A DNA stretch of 64,000 bases from Acinetobacter baumannii (GTDB taxonomy: Bacteria; Pseudomonadota; Gammaproteobacteria; Pseudomonadales; Moraxellaceae): NCBI RefSeq assembly GCF_009759685.1, contig NZ_CP046654.1, positions 3,534,001-3,598,000 of the forward strand, in the 5' to 3' direction. This document shows, in pieces, positions 19,272 to 26,441 of this stretch. The position numbers and the translations under genes were made by a program. Under the pieces are notes generated by a model. It ran no database searches. It worked only from the letters and a program-made list of their open reading frames with translations, and was not told the DNA's origin. Position 1 is the stretch's first letter. Every line of letters begins with the position of its first letter.

Positions 19272-20207
19272 ATGAATGAAATGAATAATAATATTGTCTC
19301 TCTTGCTCGTATTGACCTGAATTTATTTCGTGTATTTGTGGCAATTTATAAAGAAAAAAATCTAACACGGGCCAGTGAACAACTTTATCTAAGTCAACCT
19401 GCTGTTAGCCATGCTTTGGCACGTTTACGTGATCATTTTAATGATCCATTATTTATTCGAGATGGACACGGTGTTGTTCCATCACCTTTAGCCAAACGTT
19501 TATGGCCTAAAATTGAACAGTCATTACAACTTATACATCAAGCAATTCAGAGCACACATGACTTTGTGCCAGCACGAGATTTAAAGCATCTCACAATTGC
19601 TATGAATGATGAGTATGAAGGAATTTTTTTACCCTCTATTATTCAGCACTTGACTCAATTTAATCCTAATTTGCAGTTAAATAGCGTACGCATTGATCGT
19701 AAAAACTTAAGACATGAGCTTTCTACGGGGAAAATTGATTTTGCGATTGATGTTCAACATTCAGTTGAAGATAGCATTGGTTATGAATGCCTTACTAAAG
19801 ATCAATTTGTAGTAATAAGTCGCAAGCAGCATCCCTTATTATCAAAGACAAACTTAACTAAAGAAATTTATTTAGAAGCTAAGCACATTACGGTGTCCTC
19901 TCGTCCCACAGGTCGTGTCTTTGAAGATTTTTTCTTATCTAAACAAGGTATCAAAAGAACGATTAGTTTCCGCTGCCAACAATATGAAACGGCAATCCGA
20001 TTAATTACACAAATGGACCATTTACTCACAATTCCTCAATGTCAAATTGCTCATTTTAAAGATACTTACCCTCAAATTAAGGTGCATCCGCTACCCATTG
20101 ATATAGCTGGATATCAGATGAATTTATATTGGGATCAGCAAAAGTCCCATGAACACCAAATCGTATGGTGTAAGAGCCAAATATTGCAGCTTATGAATAG
20201 TTTATAA
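19272..20207 (+). CDS. LysR-family transcriptional regulator
   Basis: A 311-residue LTTR. A winged HTH occupies residues 12-72 (LNLFRVFVAIYKEKNLTRAS, then LYLSQPAVSHALARLRDHF) and a periplasmic-binding-fold effector domain follows. The wording of the HTH and 'DPLFIRDGHGVVPSP' is close to NodD/LeuO/PnbR-type LTTRs. It is divergent from the SDR-led acyl-CoA block, the usual arrangement for an LTTR that activates the neighbouring operon in response to a pathway intermediate. Starts at codon 1 or at Met4 are both possible. Confidence 0.88.
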   Translation: MNEMNNNIVSLARIDLNLFRVFVAIYKEKNLTRASEQLYLSQPAVSHALARLRDHFNDPLFIRDGHGVVPSPLAKRLWPKIEQSLQLIHQAIQSTHDFVPARDLKHLTIAMNDEYEGIFLPSIIQHLTQFNPNLQLNSVRIDRKNLRHELSTGKIDFAIDVQHSVEDSIGYECLTKDQFVVISRKQHPLLSKTNLTKEIYLEAKHITVSSRPTGRVFEDFFLSKQGIKRTISFRCQQYETAIRLITQMDHLLTIPQCQIAHFKDTYPQIKVHPLPIDIAGYQMNLYWDQQKSHEHQIVWCKSQILQLMNSL

Positions 20208-20268
20208 AATAGTAAATTTATGACAGTAAAATTCTATTATGCTTGCGCTGCTCATATTTTTATGTATG

Positions 20269-20286
20269 ATTGAGTAATCACTCAAT
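20269..20286. promoter_or_regulatory. Palindromic operator in front of the TetR gene
   Basis: ATTGAGT-AATC-ACTCAAT, with perfect 7-bp arms, centred 24 bases upstream of the TetR start codon. Its core TGAGT-N4-ACTCA recurs in front of the MBL gene at 20920-20933, so it is a likely autoregulatory TetR site. Confidence 0.65.
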
Positions 20287-20300
20287 TAATATTTTTGTAT

Positions 20301-20870
20301 ATGGCTCGTCCTCGAAGTGAAGATAAACGTAATGCAATTTTAAGTGCTGCTATCGAAACATTGGCAGAGCTTGGCGAGCGTGCGTCTACCTCAAAAATTG
20401 CCAAAGTTGCTGGCGTAGCAGAAGGTACTTTATTTACCTACTTTAGTAATAAAGAAGAGCTGCTTAACCAGTTATATCTTTCGCTAAAAGCTGAGTTACG
20501 TCAGGTCATGATGCATGGTTACCCGACTAACGCTGACTTGCAAACACAAATGTCGCACATTTGGCAAAGCTATTTGGACTGGAGTTTAGAAGCTCCTCTT
20601 AAACGTAAAGTGATGGCGCAGCTTTCCACCTCGGAACAAATTACCGAGCAAAGTAAACAAATTGGTATGCAAACCTTTTGTGACCTGACTCAAAACATTC
20701 AAGAATGTATTAATGACGGCAAGTTAAAAGATTACCCGCCGTTATTTATTGCTTCAATTTTAGGTGCGCTTGCCGAAGTTACACTTAATTTTATTGCCCA
20801 AGACCCTTCTCAAACCGAGCGTTATCGCAAATCTGGTTTTGAAGCGTTTTGGCATGCAGTTTCAATATAG
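20301..20870 (+). CDS. TetR/AcrR-family regulator
   Basis: A 189-residue regulator. The ATG at 20301 (MARPRSEDKRNAILSAA) is preferred over an in-frame TTG two codons earlier. TetR HTH at about residues 10-55: STSKIAKVAGVAEGTLFTYF then SNKEELLNQL. A ligand-binding helical domain follows. A palindrome of core TGAGT-N4-ACTCA lies both in front of this gene and between its terminator and the MBL-fold gene, so it very likely represses itself and the MBL gene. Confidence 0.88.
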   Translation: MARPRSEDKRNAILSAAIETLAELGERASTSKIAKVAGVAEGTLFTYFSNKEELLNQLYLSLKAELRQVMMHGYPTNADLQTQMSHIWQSYLDWSLEAPLKRKVMAQLSTSEQITEQSKQIGMQTFCDLTQNIQECINDGKLKDYPPLFIASILGALAEVTLNFIAQDPSQTERYRKSGFEAFWHAVSI

Positions 20871-20872
20871 AT

Positions 20873-20905
20873 AAAAGATAAGGATGCACGGCATCCTTAT
20901 CTTTT
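20873..20905 (+). terminator. Perfect 15-bp hairpin terminator after the TetR gene
   Basis: AAAAGATAAGGATGC pairs with GCATCCTTATCTTTT around an ACG loop, directly after the TetR stop. Symmetry and the flanking A/T tracts make it able to stop transcription in both directions. Confidence 0.8.
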
Positions 20906-20919
20906 AATGAATTAATGAG

Positions 20920-20933
20920 TGAGTAAATACTCA
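20920..20933. promoter_or_regulatory. Second TetR-type operator, in front of the MBL-fold gene
   Basis: TGAGTAAATACTCA: 6-bp arms around AA. It has the same TGAGT-N4-ACTCA core as the site in front of the TetR gene and lies 78 bases upstream of the MBL gene. Confidence 0.65.
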
Positions 20934-21010
20934 TTTAAATAAATCAAAATAAGCACTTAGTTCAAGTTCTTATTTGCACATTAGGTTTGTTCCAATAAGG
21001 AAAAAATAAG

Positions 21011-22030
21011 ATGACTATTTCAAATACAACAGACTTGCCTGCTCCCTTAATGCCATCTCAGCAACACAATGGCAAATTTAGAAATACACGTCCAAACCAA
21101 CACAAGCCTTCTTTTGGCAAAACGCTTCAACTCATGTGGAAGTTTTTATTTAACAAACCCAAAGGCACTGTTCCAAACAAAGCAATTCCTGTTTTAAGTT
21201 TGTCGAAAGAACAATTATTAAGTGCGCCTGACCGGTCTCTATTTCGTTTGGGCCACTCAACTATTTTATTAAAACTGCAAAATGAGTTTTGGTTAACCGA
21301 CCCTGTTTTTTCGGAGCGTGCCTCACCTTTTCAATGGATTGGTCCAAAACGTTTTCACCAACCACCGATTAGCATTGCAAACTTACCACCCATTAAAGGC
21401 GTGATTTTGTCGCATAATCACTACGACCATCTAGACTACCATGCGGTCATGCAGCTTAACGATAAAGTTGAGCATTTCTTAACACCACTTGGTGTAGGCG
21501 ACACCCTTATTAAATGGGGAATTCCAGCAGAGAAGGTTCAGCAGCTCGACTGGTGGGACACTACACATGTAGATGGACTCGAACTGGTGGCTACCCCTGC
21601 CCATCATTTTTCAGGCCGTGGAATGGGTGATAGCAATGCGACGCTTTGGGCGTCGTGGGTGATTATTGATAATGACTTACGTGTATTTTTTAGCGGTGAC
21701 ACGGGATATTTTGACGGTTTTAAAGAGATTGGGCATCGTTACGGTCCTTTCGATCTGACCATGTTAGAAACTGGTGCTTACGACCCCGAATGGCCCGATG
21801 TTCATATGCAACCAGAGCAAACTTTACAAGCACATATCGACTTAAAAGGACGTCATTTGTTGCCTATCCATAACGGTACTTTCGACTTGGCGCTTCATGC
21901 TTGGGATGACCCATTTGAACGTATCGTCGCTTTGGCTCAACAAAATAATTTAGCGATTAGCACACCGCAAATGGGTGAATTATTGAACTTAGAGGAACCA
22001 AATATTGAAAATTATTGGTGGCGTTCGTAA
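21011..22030 (+). CDS. MBL-fold metallohydrolase, NAPE-PLD / UlaG-like
   Basis: A 339-residue metallo-beta-lactamase-fold protein. Metal ligands are visible in LSHNHYDHLD (about 134-143), in HHFSGRGMGD (about 198), in the Asp of FFSGDTGYFDGF (about 231) and in LPIHNGTFDLALH (about 281). The 60-residue N-terminal part and the motif 'FRLGHSTILLK' match the N-acyl-phosphatidylethanolamine phospholipase D-like branch of the fold. The substrate may be a phospholipid or another phosphodiester or lactone; I cannot choose. It starts 9 bases after AAGG. It is preceded by a terminator and a TetR-type palindrome, which points to its own repressible promoter. Confidence 0.85.
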   Translation: MTISNTTDLPAPLMPSQQHNGKFRNTRPNQHKPSFGKTLQLMWKFLFNKPKGTVPNKAIPVLSLSKEQLLSAPDRSLFRLGHSTILLKLQNEFWLTDPVFSERASPFQWIGPKRFHQPPISIANLPPIKGVILSHNHYDHLDYHAVMQLNDKVEHFLTPLGVGDTLIKWGIPAEKVQQLDWWDTTHVDGLELVATPAHHFSGRGMGDSNATLWASWVIIDNDLRVFFSGDTGYFDGFKEIGHRYGPFDLTMLETGAYDPEWPDVHMQPEQTLQAHIDLKGRHLLPIHNGTFDLALHAWDDPFERIVALAQQNNLAISTPQMGELLNLEEPNIENYWWRS

Positions 22031-22136
22031 GTTTTCCGATAATTTTTTAAATTATTTATCCTATTAAATTTCAATTTAAAGGTATTTAAATTCAGTTATA
22101 TACCCTACACATCTAGCCTCAATACCACTTCCAAAT

Positions 22137-22165
22137 AAAACTAGGACAAACTTTGTCTTAGTTTT
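22137..22165 (+). terminator. Terminator of the MBL-fold gene
   Basis: Imperfect hairpin (one mismatch) AAAACTAGGACAAA / TTTGTCTTAGTTTT followed by TATTATT, about 107 bases after the MBL stop. Confidence 0.55.
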
Positions 22166-22172
22166 ATTATTG

Positions 22173-22209
22173 ACTATAAACACAGACTACATTAGTCTGT
22201 GTTTATAGT
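22173..22209. promoter_or_regulatory. Perfect 17-bp inverted repeat in front of the Rrf2 gene
   Basis: ACTATAAACACAGACTA and its exact complement TAGTCTGTGTTTATAGT flank a CAT loop, ending 19 bases before the Rrf2 start codon. It is too close to the start and lacks a T-run, so it looks less like a terminator than like an operator or a 5'-leader hairpin. An Rrf2 dimer binding here would autoregulate. Confidence 0.6.
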
Positions 22210-22228
22210 TGATCAATTATGAAATTAA

Positions 22229-22777
22229 ATGGCTTATATCACTAGTAGCGTCGAGTATGCGATTCACTGTCTTCTTTTCCTTGTGAACAATGAAGATAAA
22301 CCTTTGAGTAGTAAGGATCTTGCTGAATTACAAGGAGTCTCTCCGAGTTTTATGGCCAAGATTTTTCCTAAACTTGAAAAGGCAGGTCTGGTTGTTGCTC
22401 AAGAAGGTGTTCGCGGCGGCTATTTACTGGCTCGATCTGCTCACGAAATCAGCTTTTTAGATATCGTGAATGCAATCGAAGGTGAAAAACCGCTTTTTGA
22501 GTGCCAAGAAGTGCGTGGTAAATGTGCAGTCTTTAACAATGCCCCACCAGATTGGGCAACCAGTGGTGTGTGTGCCGTACATGCTGTCATGCTACAAGCC
22601 GAAAAAGCTATGCGAGACGCATTAGGTGCTCATACACTTGGCGATATTGCAGACCGTTTTGGCCGTTATGCCCCCGACGTATTTTTTAGTGATGTAAATG
22701 GTTGGATCAACGAGCGCATTGAAGGAAGAACAGCAAAAATGCGGAAAAGTAAAATATCGCGGGATACTCCCGACTAA
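22229..22777 (+). CDS. Rrf2-family transcriptional regulator with three cysteines
   Basis: A 182-residue Rrf2 protein. The winged HTH covers about residues 1-70 (SSKDLAELQGVSPSFMAKIF, then VRGGYLLAR). Cysteines at 92, 99 and 115 (FECQEVRGKC ... SGVC) occupy the region that holds the iron-sulfur cluster in IscR, NsrR and RsrR, so redox or nitric-oxide sensing is plausible. The C-terminus is about 30 residues longer than in NsrR and basic. A perfect inverted repeat lies in front of it. The next gene encodes an NDH-2-like flavoprotein, the probable target. Confidence 0.85.
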   Translation: MAYITSSVEYAIHCLLFLVNNEDKPLSSKDLAELQGVSPSFMAKIFPKLEKAGLVVAQEGVRGGYLLARSAHEISFLDIVNAIEGEKPLFECQEVRGKCAVFNNAPPDWATSGVCAVHAVMLQAEKAMRDALGAHTLGDIADRFGRYAPDVFFSDVNGWINERIEGRTAKMRKSKISRDTPD

Positions 22778-22839
22778 TGAGCTAATAAGCCTCAAATACT
22801 AAAGTAAAACATCCCTAATCCGTTTTAAACGCCTTCTCA

Positions 22840-22917
22840 GATTTTTTCGGACAATCAGAGAATGGATTCGCTCACCCTAAATTTTATGATGAGCTGGAAC
22901 GTGTTGTCCGAAAAATC
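22840..22917. promoter_or_regulatory. Widely spaced inverted repeat upstream of the NDH-2-like gene
   Basis: GATTTTTTCGGACAA (22840-22854) and TTGTCCGAAAAATC (22904-22917) are inverted copies differing by one A, separated by 49 bases. The second copy lies 19 bases before the flavoprotein start. This may be a pair of regulator sites or a long stem closing a leader structure. Confidence 0.45.
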
Positions 22918-22935
22918 GATCAAAAGGATAATCCA

Positions 22936-24141
22936 ATGAGTAAGCGTATTATTATTGCTGGTTCTGGCTTTGCAGGTTTATGGGCTGCACTCGCTGCACA
23001 AAGAGCAATCCATTTAGCATCACAAGAACAAAACATTGAAGTGATGATGGTTTCCCCTAGTCCAAATGTCGGGATTCGTCCTCGTCTTTATGAGGCCGTG
23101 CTTGAAAACATGAACCCTGATATTTCAGAGTTATTAACCGTGGTTGGGGTTAAATTTCTGGCAGGTTGGGTAAATAAAATTGACTCAAACCAACAGACCA
23201 TCGAAGTTGCAACCACCGATGGCAACAAGCAAAACTTAAGCTATGACCGTTTTATTCTGGCAACCGGAAGTACCACTTTTATGCCACCTATACCAGGTCT
23301 AAAAGAATATGGATTTAGCGTAAATACATTAGAAGATGCTGGAAAACTAGATCATCATCTTAAAAACTTAGCCACTAAACCTGCAAATGCAGCTCGTAAT
23401 ACTGTAGTCGTTGCTGGTGGTGGTCTTACTGGGTTAGAAACCGTGACCGAAATGCCTGAACGTTTGCGTAGCATTTTAGGTGAAACTGATGTCCGTGTGG
23501 TTTTGGTTGACTCCTCAACAGAAATTGGTGCAGCAATGGGCGACCAAGCTGCTAGTGTTATTCGAGAAGCCCTTAGCGAACTCGGTGTTGAAGGTAAAGC
23601 TGGGCTAAGAGTTACTGCGCTAGATGCCACTGGCGTAACGCTTTCTAACGGCGAAAAAATTGAAACAGAGACCGTGATCTGGACTGCCGGTATGCGGGCT
23701 AATCCACTTGCCTCTCAAATTGCTGGTGAAAAAGATAATTTAGGTCGTTTGATTGGGGATACTTATTTACATGCACCTGAAGCAAAAAACATTTTTGTGA
23801 CTGGTGACACTGTAAAAGTTCCAACCGATGATTTAGGCAATTTTAATGTGATGTCGTGCCAGCATGCTATGAGCTTAGGCCGTGTGGCGGGTTATAACGC
23901 TGCGGCAGAATTGGTTGATTTACCACTTCATCCATACAGCCAACCGAAGTATGTGACGTGTGTTGACTTGGGTCCTTGGGGTGCACTTTATACCGAAGGT
24001 TGGGATCGACAAGTTCAATTTGTGCGTGAAGAAGCGAAAAAAATTAAACAGGAAATTAATACTGTTTGGATTTATCCACCAGTTGCTGACCGTGAAGCAG
24101 TTTTTGCAATAGCAAACCCTGATTTTGTGATTGTTCCTTAA
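22936..24141 (+). CDS. NAD(P)/FAD-dependent oxidoreductase, type II NADH dehydrogenase-like
   Basis: A 401-residue two-dinucleotide-binding flavoprotein. The FAD motif IIIAGSGFAGLWAA is at residues 5-18, the NAD(P) motif VVVAGGGLTGLETV near 157-170, and the FAD-contacting NIFVTGDTVKVP near 287. Family members oxidise NADH with quinone or other acceptors at the membrane face without pumping protons. It has no obvious C-terminal membrane-anchoring helix, so it may instead be a soluble oxidoreductase of the same fold. The upstream Rrf2 gene suggests redox-responsive control. AAGGAT precedes the ATG at a suitable distance. Confidence 0.85.
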   Translation: MSKRIIIAGSGFAGLWAALAAQRAIHLASQEQNIEVMMVSPSPNVGIRPRLYEAVLENMNPDISELLTVVGVKFLAGWVNKIDSNQQTIEVATTDGNKQNLSYDRFILATGSTTFMPPIPGLKEYGFSVNTLEDAGKLDHHLKNLATKPANAARNTVVVAGGGLTGLETVTEMPERLRSILGETDVRVVLVDSSTEIGAAMGDQAASVIREALSELGVEGKAGLRVTALDATGVTLSNGEKIETETVIWTAGMRANPLASQIAGEKDNLGRLIGDTYLHAPEAKNIFVTGDTVKVPTDDLGNFNVMSCQHAMSLGRVAGYNAAAELVDLPLHPYSQPKYVTCVDLGPWGALYTEGWDRQVQFVREEAKKIKQEINTVWIYPPVADREAVFAIANPDFVIVP

Positions 24142-24173
24142 GCTTAATTTTTTTGATCAATCCATTTATTTAA

Positions 24174-24217
24174 AAACCCTAAAAGTAAGACCATCGTTGG
24201 TTCTACTTTTAGGGTTT
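24174..24217. terminator. Bidirectional terminator between convergent genes
   Basis: Perfect 14-bp stem AAACCCTAAAAGTA / TACTTTTAGGGTTT with a 16-base loop, placed between the NDH-2-like gene and the DJ-1 gene that face each other. Confidence 0.7.
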
Positions 24218-24234
24218 ATATTTGAATTATTAAA

Positions 24235-24927
24235 TTATGACTTTTCTAGCTCTTCTATTATCGCTAAAGCCGTCTTCTTAGCTGAAAACGGGTTTTGACC
24301 AGTAATCAAGTTGCCATCTTGAACGACATACGGCGCAAAAGGAATAAAAGCCTTTTCATAACGAGCGCCATATTCTTTCGCTAACTCTTCGGCATTATAT
24401 GGCACTTTTTTTGCCACCCCTGCCAAAACTTCTTCACTCCATGCAAAGCCTGTTAACTTTTTGCCTTTTATAAGTCTTTCGCCATTGGAAAGTCTGACAT
24501 TGAGCAAGCCACAATAGCCATGACAAACACTCGAAACAATACCGCCTTTTTCATAAATATTTTTGGTGATTTCTTGCAGTTCAGGGTTATCTAGAAAATC
24601 CCACATCACACCATGACCACCCGTATAGTAGATCACGTCATAATCTTGCCAATTAATGTCGGAAGGCTTAAAAGTATTTTCCAGCAGCGTAATAAAAGCT
24701 TGATCTTTTTCTCGGTCTTTAACAGATTTATCTGCCACTAAAGGCACAAGCGATTTAGGTTCAATCGGAGTTTTTCCACCATTTGGACTCACAATATCTT
24801 GTATATAGCCTTGCTTTTCAAACTCATCATAAGCATGGGTGAGCTCCCCTAACCACAGCCCTGTTGGTTCATCGACATTCTTATAGCTTGAAACATTGGT
24901 CACGACATGTAATATGCGTTTAGACAT
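24235..24927 (-). CDS. DJ-1/PfpI superfamily protein, Hsp31-like (cytosolic)
   Basis: A 230-residue protein of the DJ-1/ThiJ/PfpI fold. The likely catalytic triad is Glu28 (GLWLGELTH), Cys135 and His136 (SSVCHGYCG), and the motif YTGGHGVMWDF is present. This numbering matches the Hsp31/glyoxalase III branch, which converts methylglyoxal to lactate and acts in protein repair or stress defence. It has no signal peptide. It is transcribed from promoter 25037-25067, one of five matched MerR-type promoters, divergent from the merR-type gene. A second, secreted paralogue lies 650 bases away. Confidence 0.88.
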   Translation of the reverse strand: MSKRILHVVTNVSSYKNVDEPTGLWLGELTHAYDEFEKQGYIQDIVSPNGGKTPIEPKSLVPLVADKSVKDREKDQAFITLLENTFKPSDINWQDYDVIYYTGGHGVMWDFLDNPELQEITKNIYEKGGIVSSVCHGYCGLLNVRLSNGERLIKGKKLTGFAWSEEVLAGVAKKVPYNAEELAKEYGARYEKAFIPFAPYVVQDGNLITGQNPFSAKKTALAIIEELEKS

Positions 24928-25036
24928 TTTCTCACCTCATTCTTCATATTTATAATTCTATCTTTTATCTATCAAAACATAGAAAGCTGTTACTGAAAGT
25001 GTGCGCTTAGTAAAGTTATGAACTTGCTTTTACATT

Positions 25037-25067
25037 ACTATAAGTCTAAAGTTAACTTTAATGTCAA
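25037..25067 (-). promoter_or_regulatory. MerR-type promoter with 19-bp spacer (DJ-1 gene / merR intergenic)
   Basis: On the minus strand: -35 TTGACA (25062-25067), 19-bp spacer holding the dyad TTAAAGTTAACTTTA, -10 TATAGT (25037-25042). The over-long spacer with a central dyad is the hallmark of promoters activated by MerR proteins. It reads toward the DJ-1 gene; bound MerR would also cover its own gene's start region. Confidence 0.8.
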
Positions 25068-25081
25068 TAGAGTATGTGGCT

Positions 25082-25498
25082 ATGAATATTAGCGAGTTAT
25101 CAAAACTAAGTGGTTTAAGTACCCCTACAATTCGTTATTATGAGCAAATCAAACTCTTGCCTAAAGCAAAAAGGAAATCGAATGGCTACCGTGAATATAC
25201 TGATAATGATTTGAAACAACTTTCTTTAATTCAGCAAGCCCAGCAAGTTGGCTTTTCTTTAGCAGAAATTAAATCATTTTTACCGTCAAAGGTAACTACT
25301 TGGAACCATGACGCACTCATCCAAACACTTGAATCTAAAATTCAGGAAATAGAGCTTTTAGAACAAAAGCTAAAAGTCAGTAAGCAAAACTTACGTACTA
25401 TGGTTGAAGCAATTAATAACAAACCCGATGAAATTACCTGTGAAGAAAATGCCGAACGTCTCATGAATCTCTATTACGATAAATCAAAAACTCCGTAA
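25082..25498 (+). CDS. MerR-family transcriptional regulator
   Basis: A 138-residue MerR protein counted from the ATG at 25082 (MNISELSKLSGLSTPTIRYY). An in-frame ATG seven codons upstream is less likely because MerR proteins normally begin just before the HTH and because that ATG abuts the divergent -35 element. Winged HTH residues 1-70, then a long dimerisation helix (75-112). Cys120 is the only cysteine. That argues against chelation of a metal by a Cys pair as in CueR/ZntR and allows electrophile or thiol-modification sensing as in NmlR/AdhR, which is an inference. The regulon is probably the five promoters around it. Confidence 0.88.
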   Translation: MNISELSKLSGLSTPTIRYYEQIKLLPKAKRKSNGYREYTDNDLKQLSLIQQAQQVGFSLAEIKSFLPSKVTTWNHDALIQTLESKIQEIELLEQKLKVSKQNLRTMVEAINNKPDEITCEENAERLMNLYYDKSKTP

Positions 25499-25513
25499 TT
25501 CCTTAAAGGTATA

Positions 25514-25544
25514 TTGACCTTAAAGTGTGCTTTAAACATACGAT
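25514..25544 (+). promoter_or_regulatory. MerR-type promoter with 19-bp spacer (periplasmic DJ-1 gene)
   Basis: -35 TTGACC (25514-25519), 19-bp spacer containing TTAAAGTGTGCTTTAA, -10 TACGAT (25539-25544); the gene starts 30 bases downstream. Confidence 0.8.
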
Positions 25545-25573
25545 TGATTACAGGTGATAAATGAGGACCTGTC

Positions 25574-26380
25574 ATGTTTAAAGTGTGGAACTTTCAACGT
25601 TGTTTAAGCATTATTTTTGCCATTCTTTTATCTACAAATGCGGTTTATGCCGCAGGTTCAGATAAAGCTCAAAGCCCTGCAAAAATAAATGGAAAAATTT
25701 TAGTCGTCATGACTAATCACTCGGCTTACCCTTCTCGTTCGGATAAAACAGGGCTGTGGTTGACTGAACTCATCCATTTTTATGATGTTGCATCAGCTGC
25801 TGGCTATGAAATGGATTTTGTAAGTCCTTTAGGCAGTCAAGTGCCGTTAGATGAGCGTAGTTTAAAGTCTATTTACTTAGACAAATCCGCTCGTCAGCGT
25901 TTAGCTGACCCAGCATTTATGCAGAAGTTGAAAACGACATTGGCTCCGAACACGATTAATCCTACCCAGTACAAAGCCATTTACTATACGGGTGGACACG
26001 GTACCATGTGGGATTTCCCAAACAATAAAGCTTTGCAAAACATTAGCGAACAGATCTATCGCCAAGGTGGGGTTGTTTCAGCGGTCTGTCATGGCGTAGG
26101 TGGTTTATTACCTCTACAGAATGAAAATGGTAAACCACTAATTGCGGGTAGAACTGTTACTGGTTTCGCAAATATCGAAGAAACTTTATCTGGTATTAAG
26201 TCTCAAGTTCCTTTTTCTTTACAGAATGAACTCATTGAACGTGGAGCAAACTACAAACAAGCATTTATTCCATTTACCTCGTATGTGGTTTCAGACGACA
26301 GAATTATTACTGGACAAAACCCACAGTCGAGTAAAGAAATTGCAGAAGCAGTCGTTAAGCGTTTAAGTAGCATTCAATAA
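25574..26380 (+). CDS. DJ-1/PfpI superfamily protein with signal peptide (periplasmic Hsp31-like)
   Basis: A 268-residue DJ-1-fold protein. Residues 1-26 form a signal peptide (hydrophobic LSIIFAILLSTNAVYA, cleavage after VYA), so it acts in the periplasm. The triad Glu65 (GLWLTELIH), Cys172 and His173 (SAVCHGVGG) and the motif YTGGHGTMWDF are conserved with the cytosolic paralogue. The pair may detoxify glyoxals in two compartments. It has its own MerR-type promoter 30 bases upstream. The start is preceded by GAGGACCTGTC; ATG 25574 is the only start that keeps the signal peptide. Confidence 0.87.
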   Translation: MFKVWNFQRCLSIIFAILLSTNAVYAAGSDKAQSPAKINGKILVVMTNHSAYPSRSDKTGLWLTELIHFYDVASAAGYEMDFVSPLGSQVPLDERSLKSIYLDKSARQRLADPAFMQKLKTTLAPNTINPTQYKAIYYTGGHGTMWDFPNNKALQNISEQIYRQGGVVSAVCHGVGGLLPLQNENGKPLIAGRTVTGFANIEETLSGIKSQVPFSLQNELIERGANYKQAFIPFTSYVVSDDRIITGQNPQSSKEIAEAVVKRLSSIQ

Positions 26381-26401
26381 ATTGATAAAATATTCATATT
26401 A

Positions 26402-26438
26402 AAAAGCCAATTACAGATTAACTCTCTAATTGGCTTTT
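26402..26438. terminator. Bidirectional terminator between convergent genes
   Basis: Perfect 12-bp stem AAAAGCCAATTA / TAATTGGCTTTT, loop 13 bases, T-rich on both outer sides. Confidence 0.75.
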
Positions 26439-26441
26439 CTT

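Noticed and set aside
22862..22939. 25-codon leader ORF overlapping the NDH-2-like start (ATGA)
   Set aside because: No convincing ribosome site and no regulatory-codon run; kept only as a remark in the findings.
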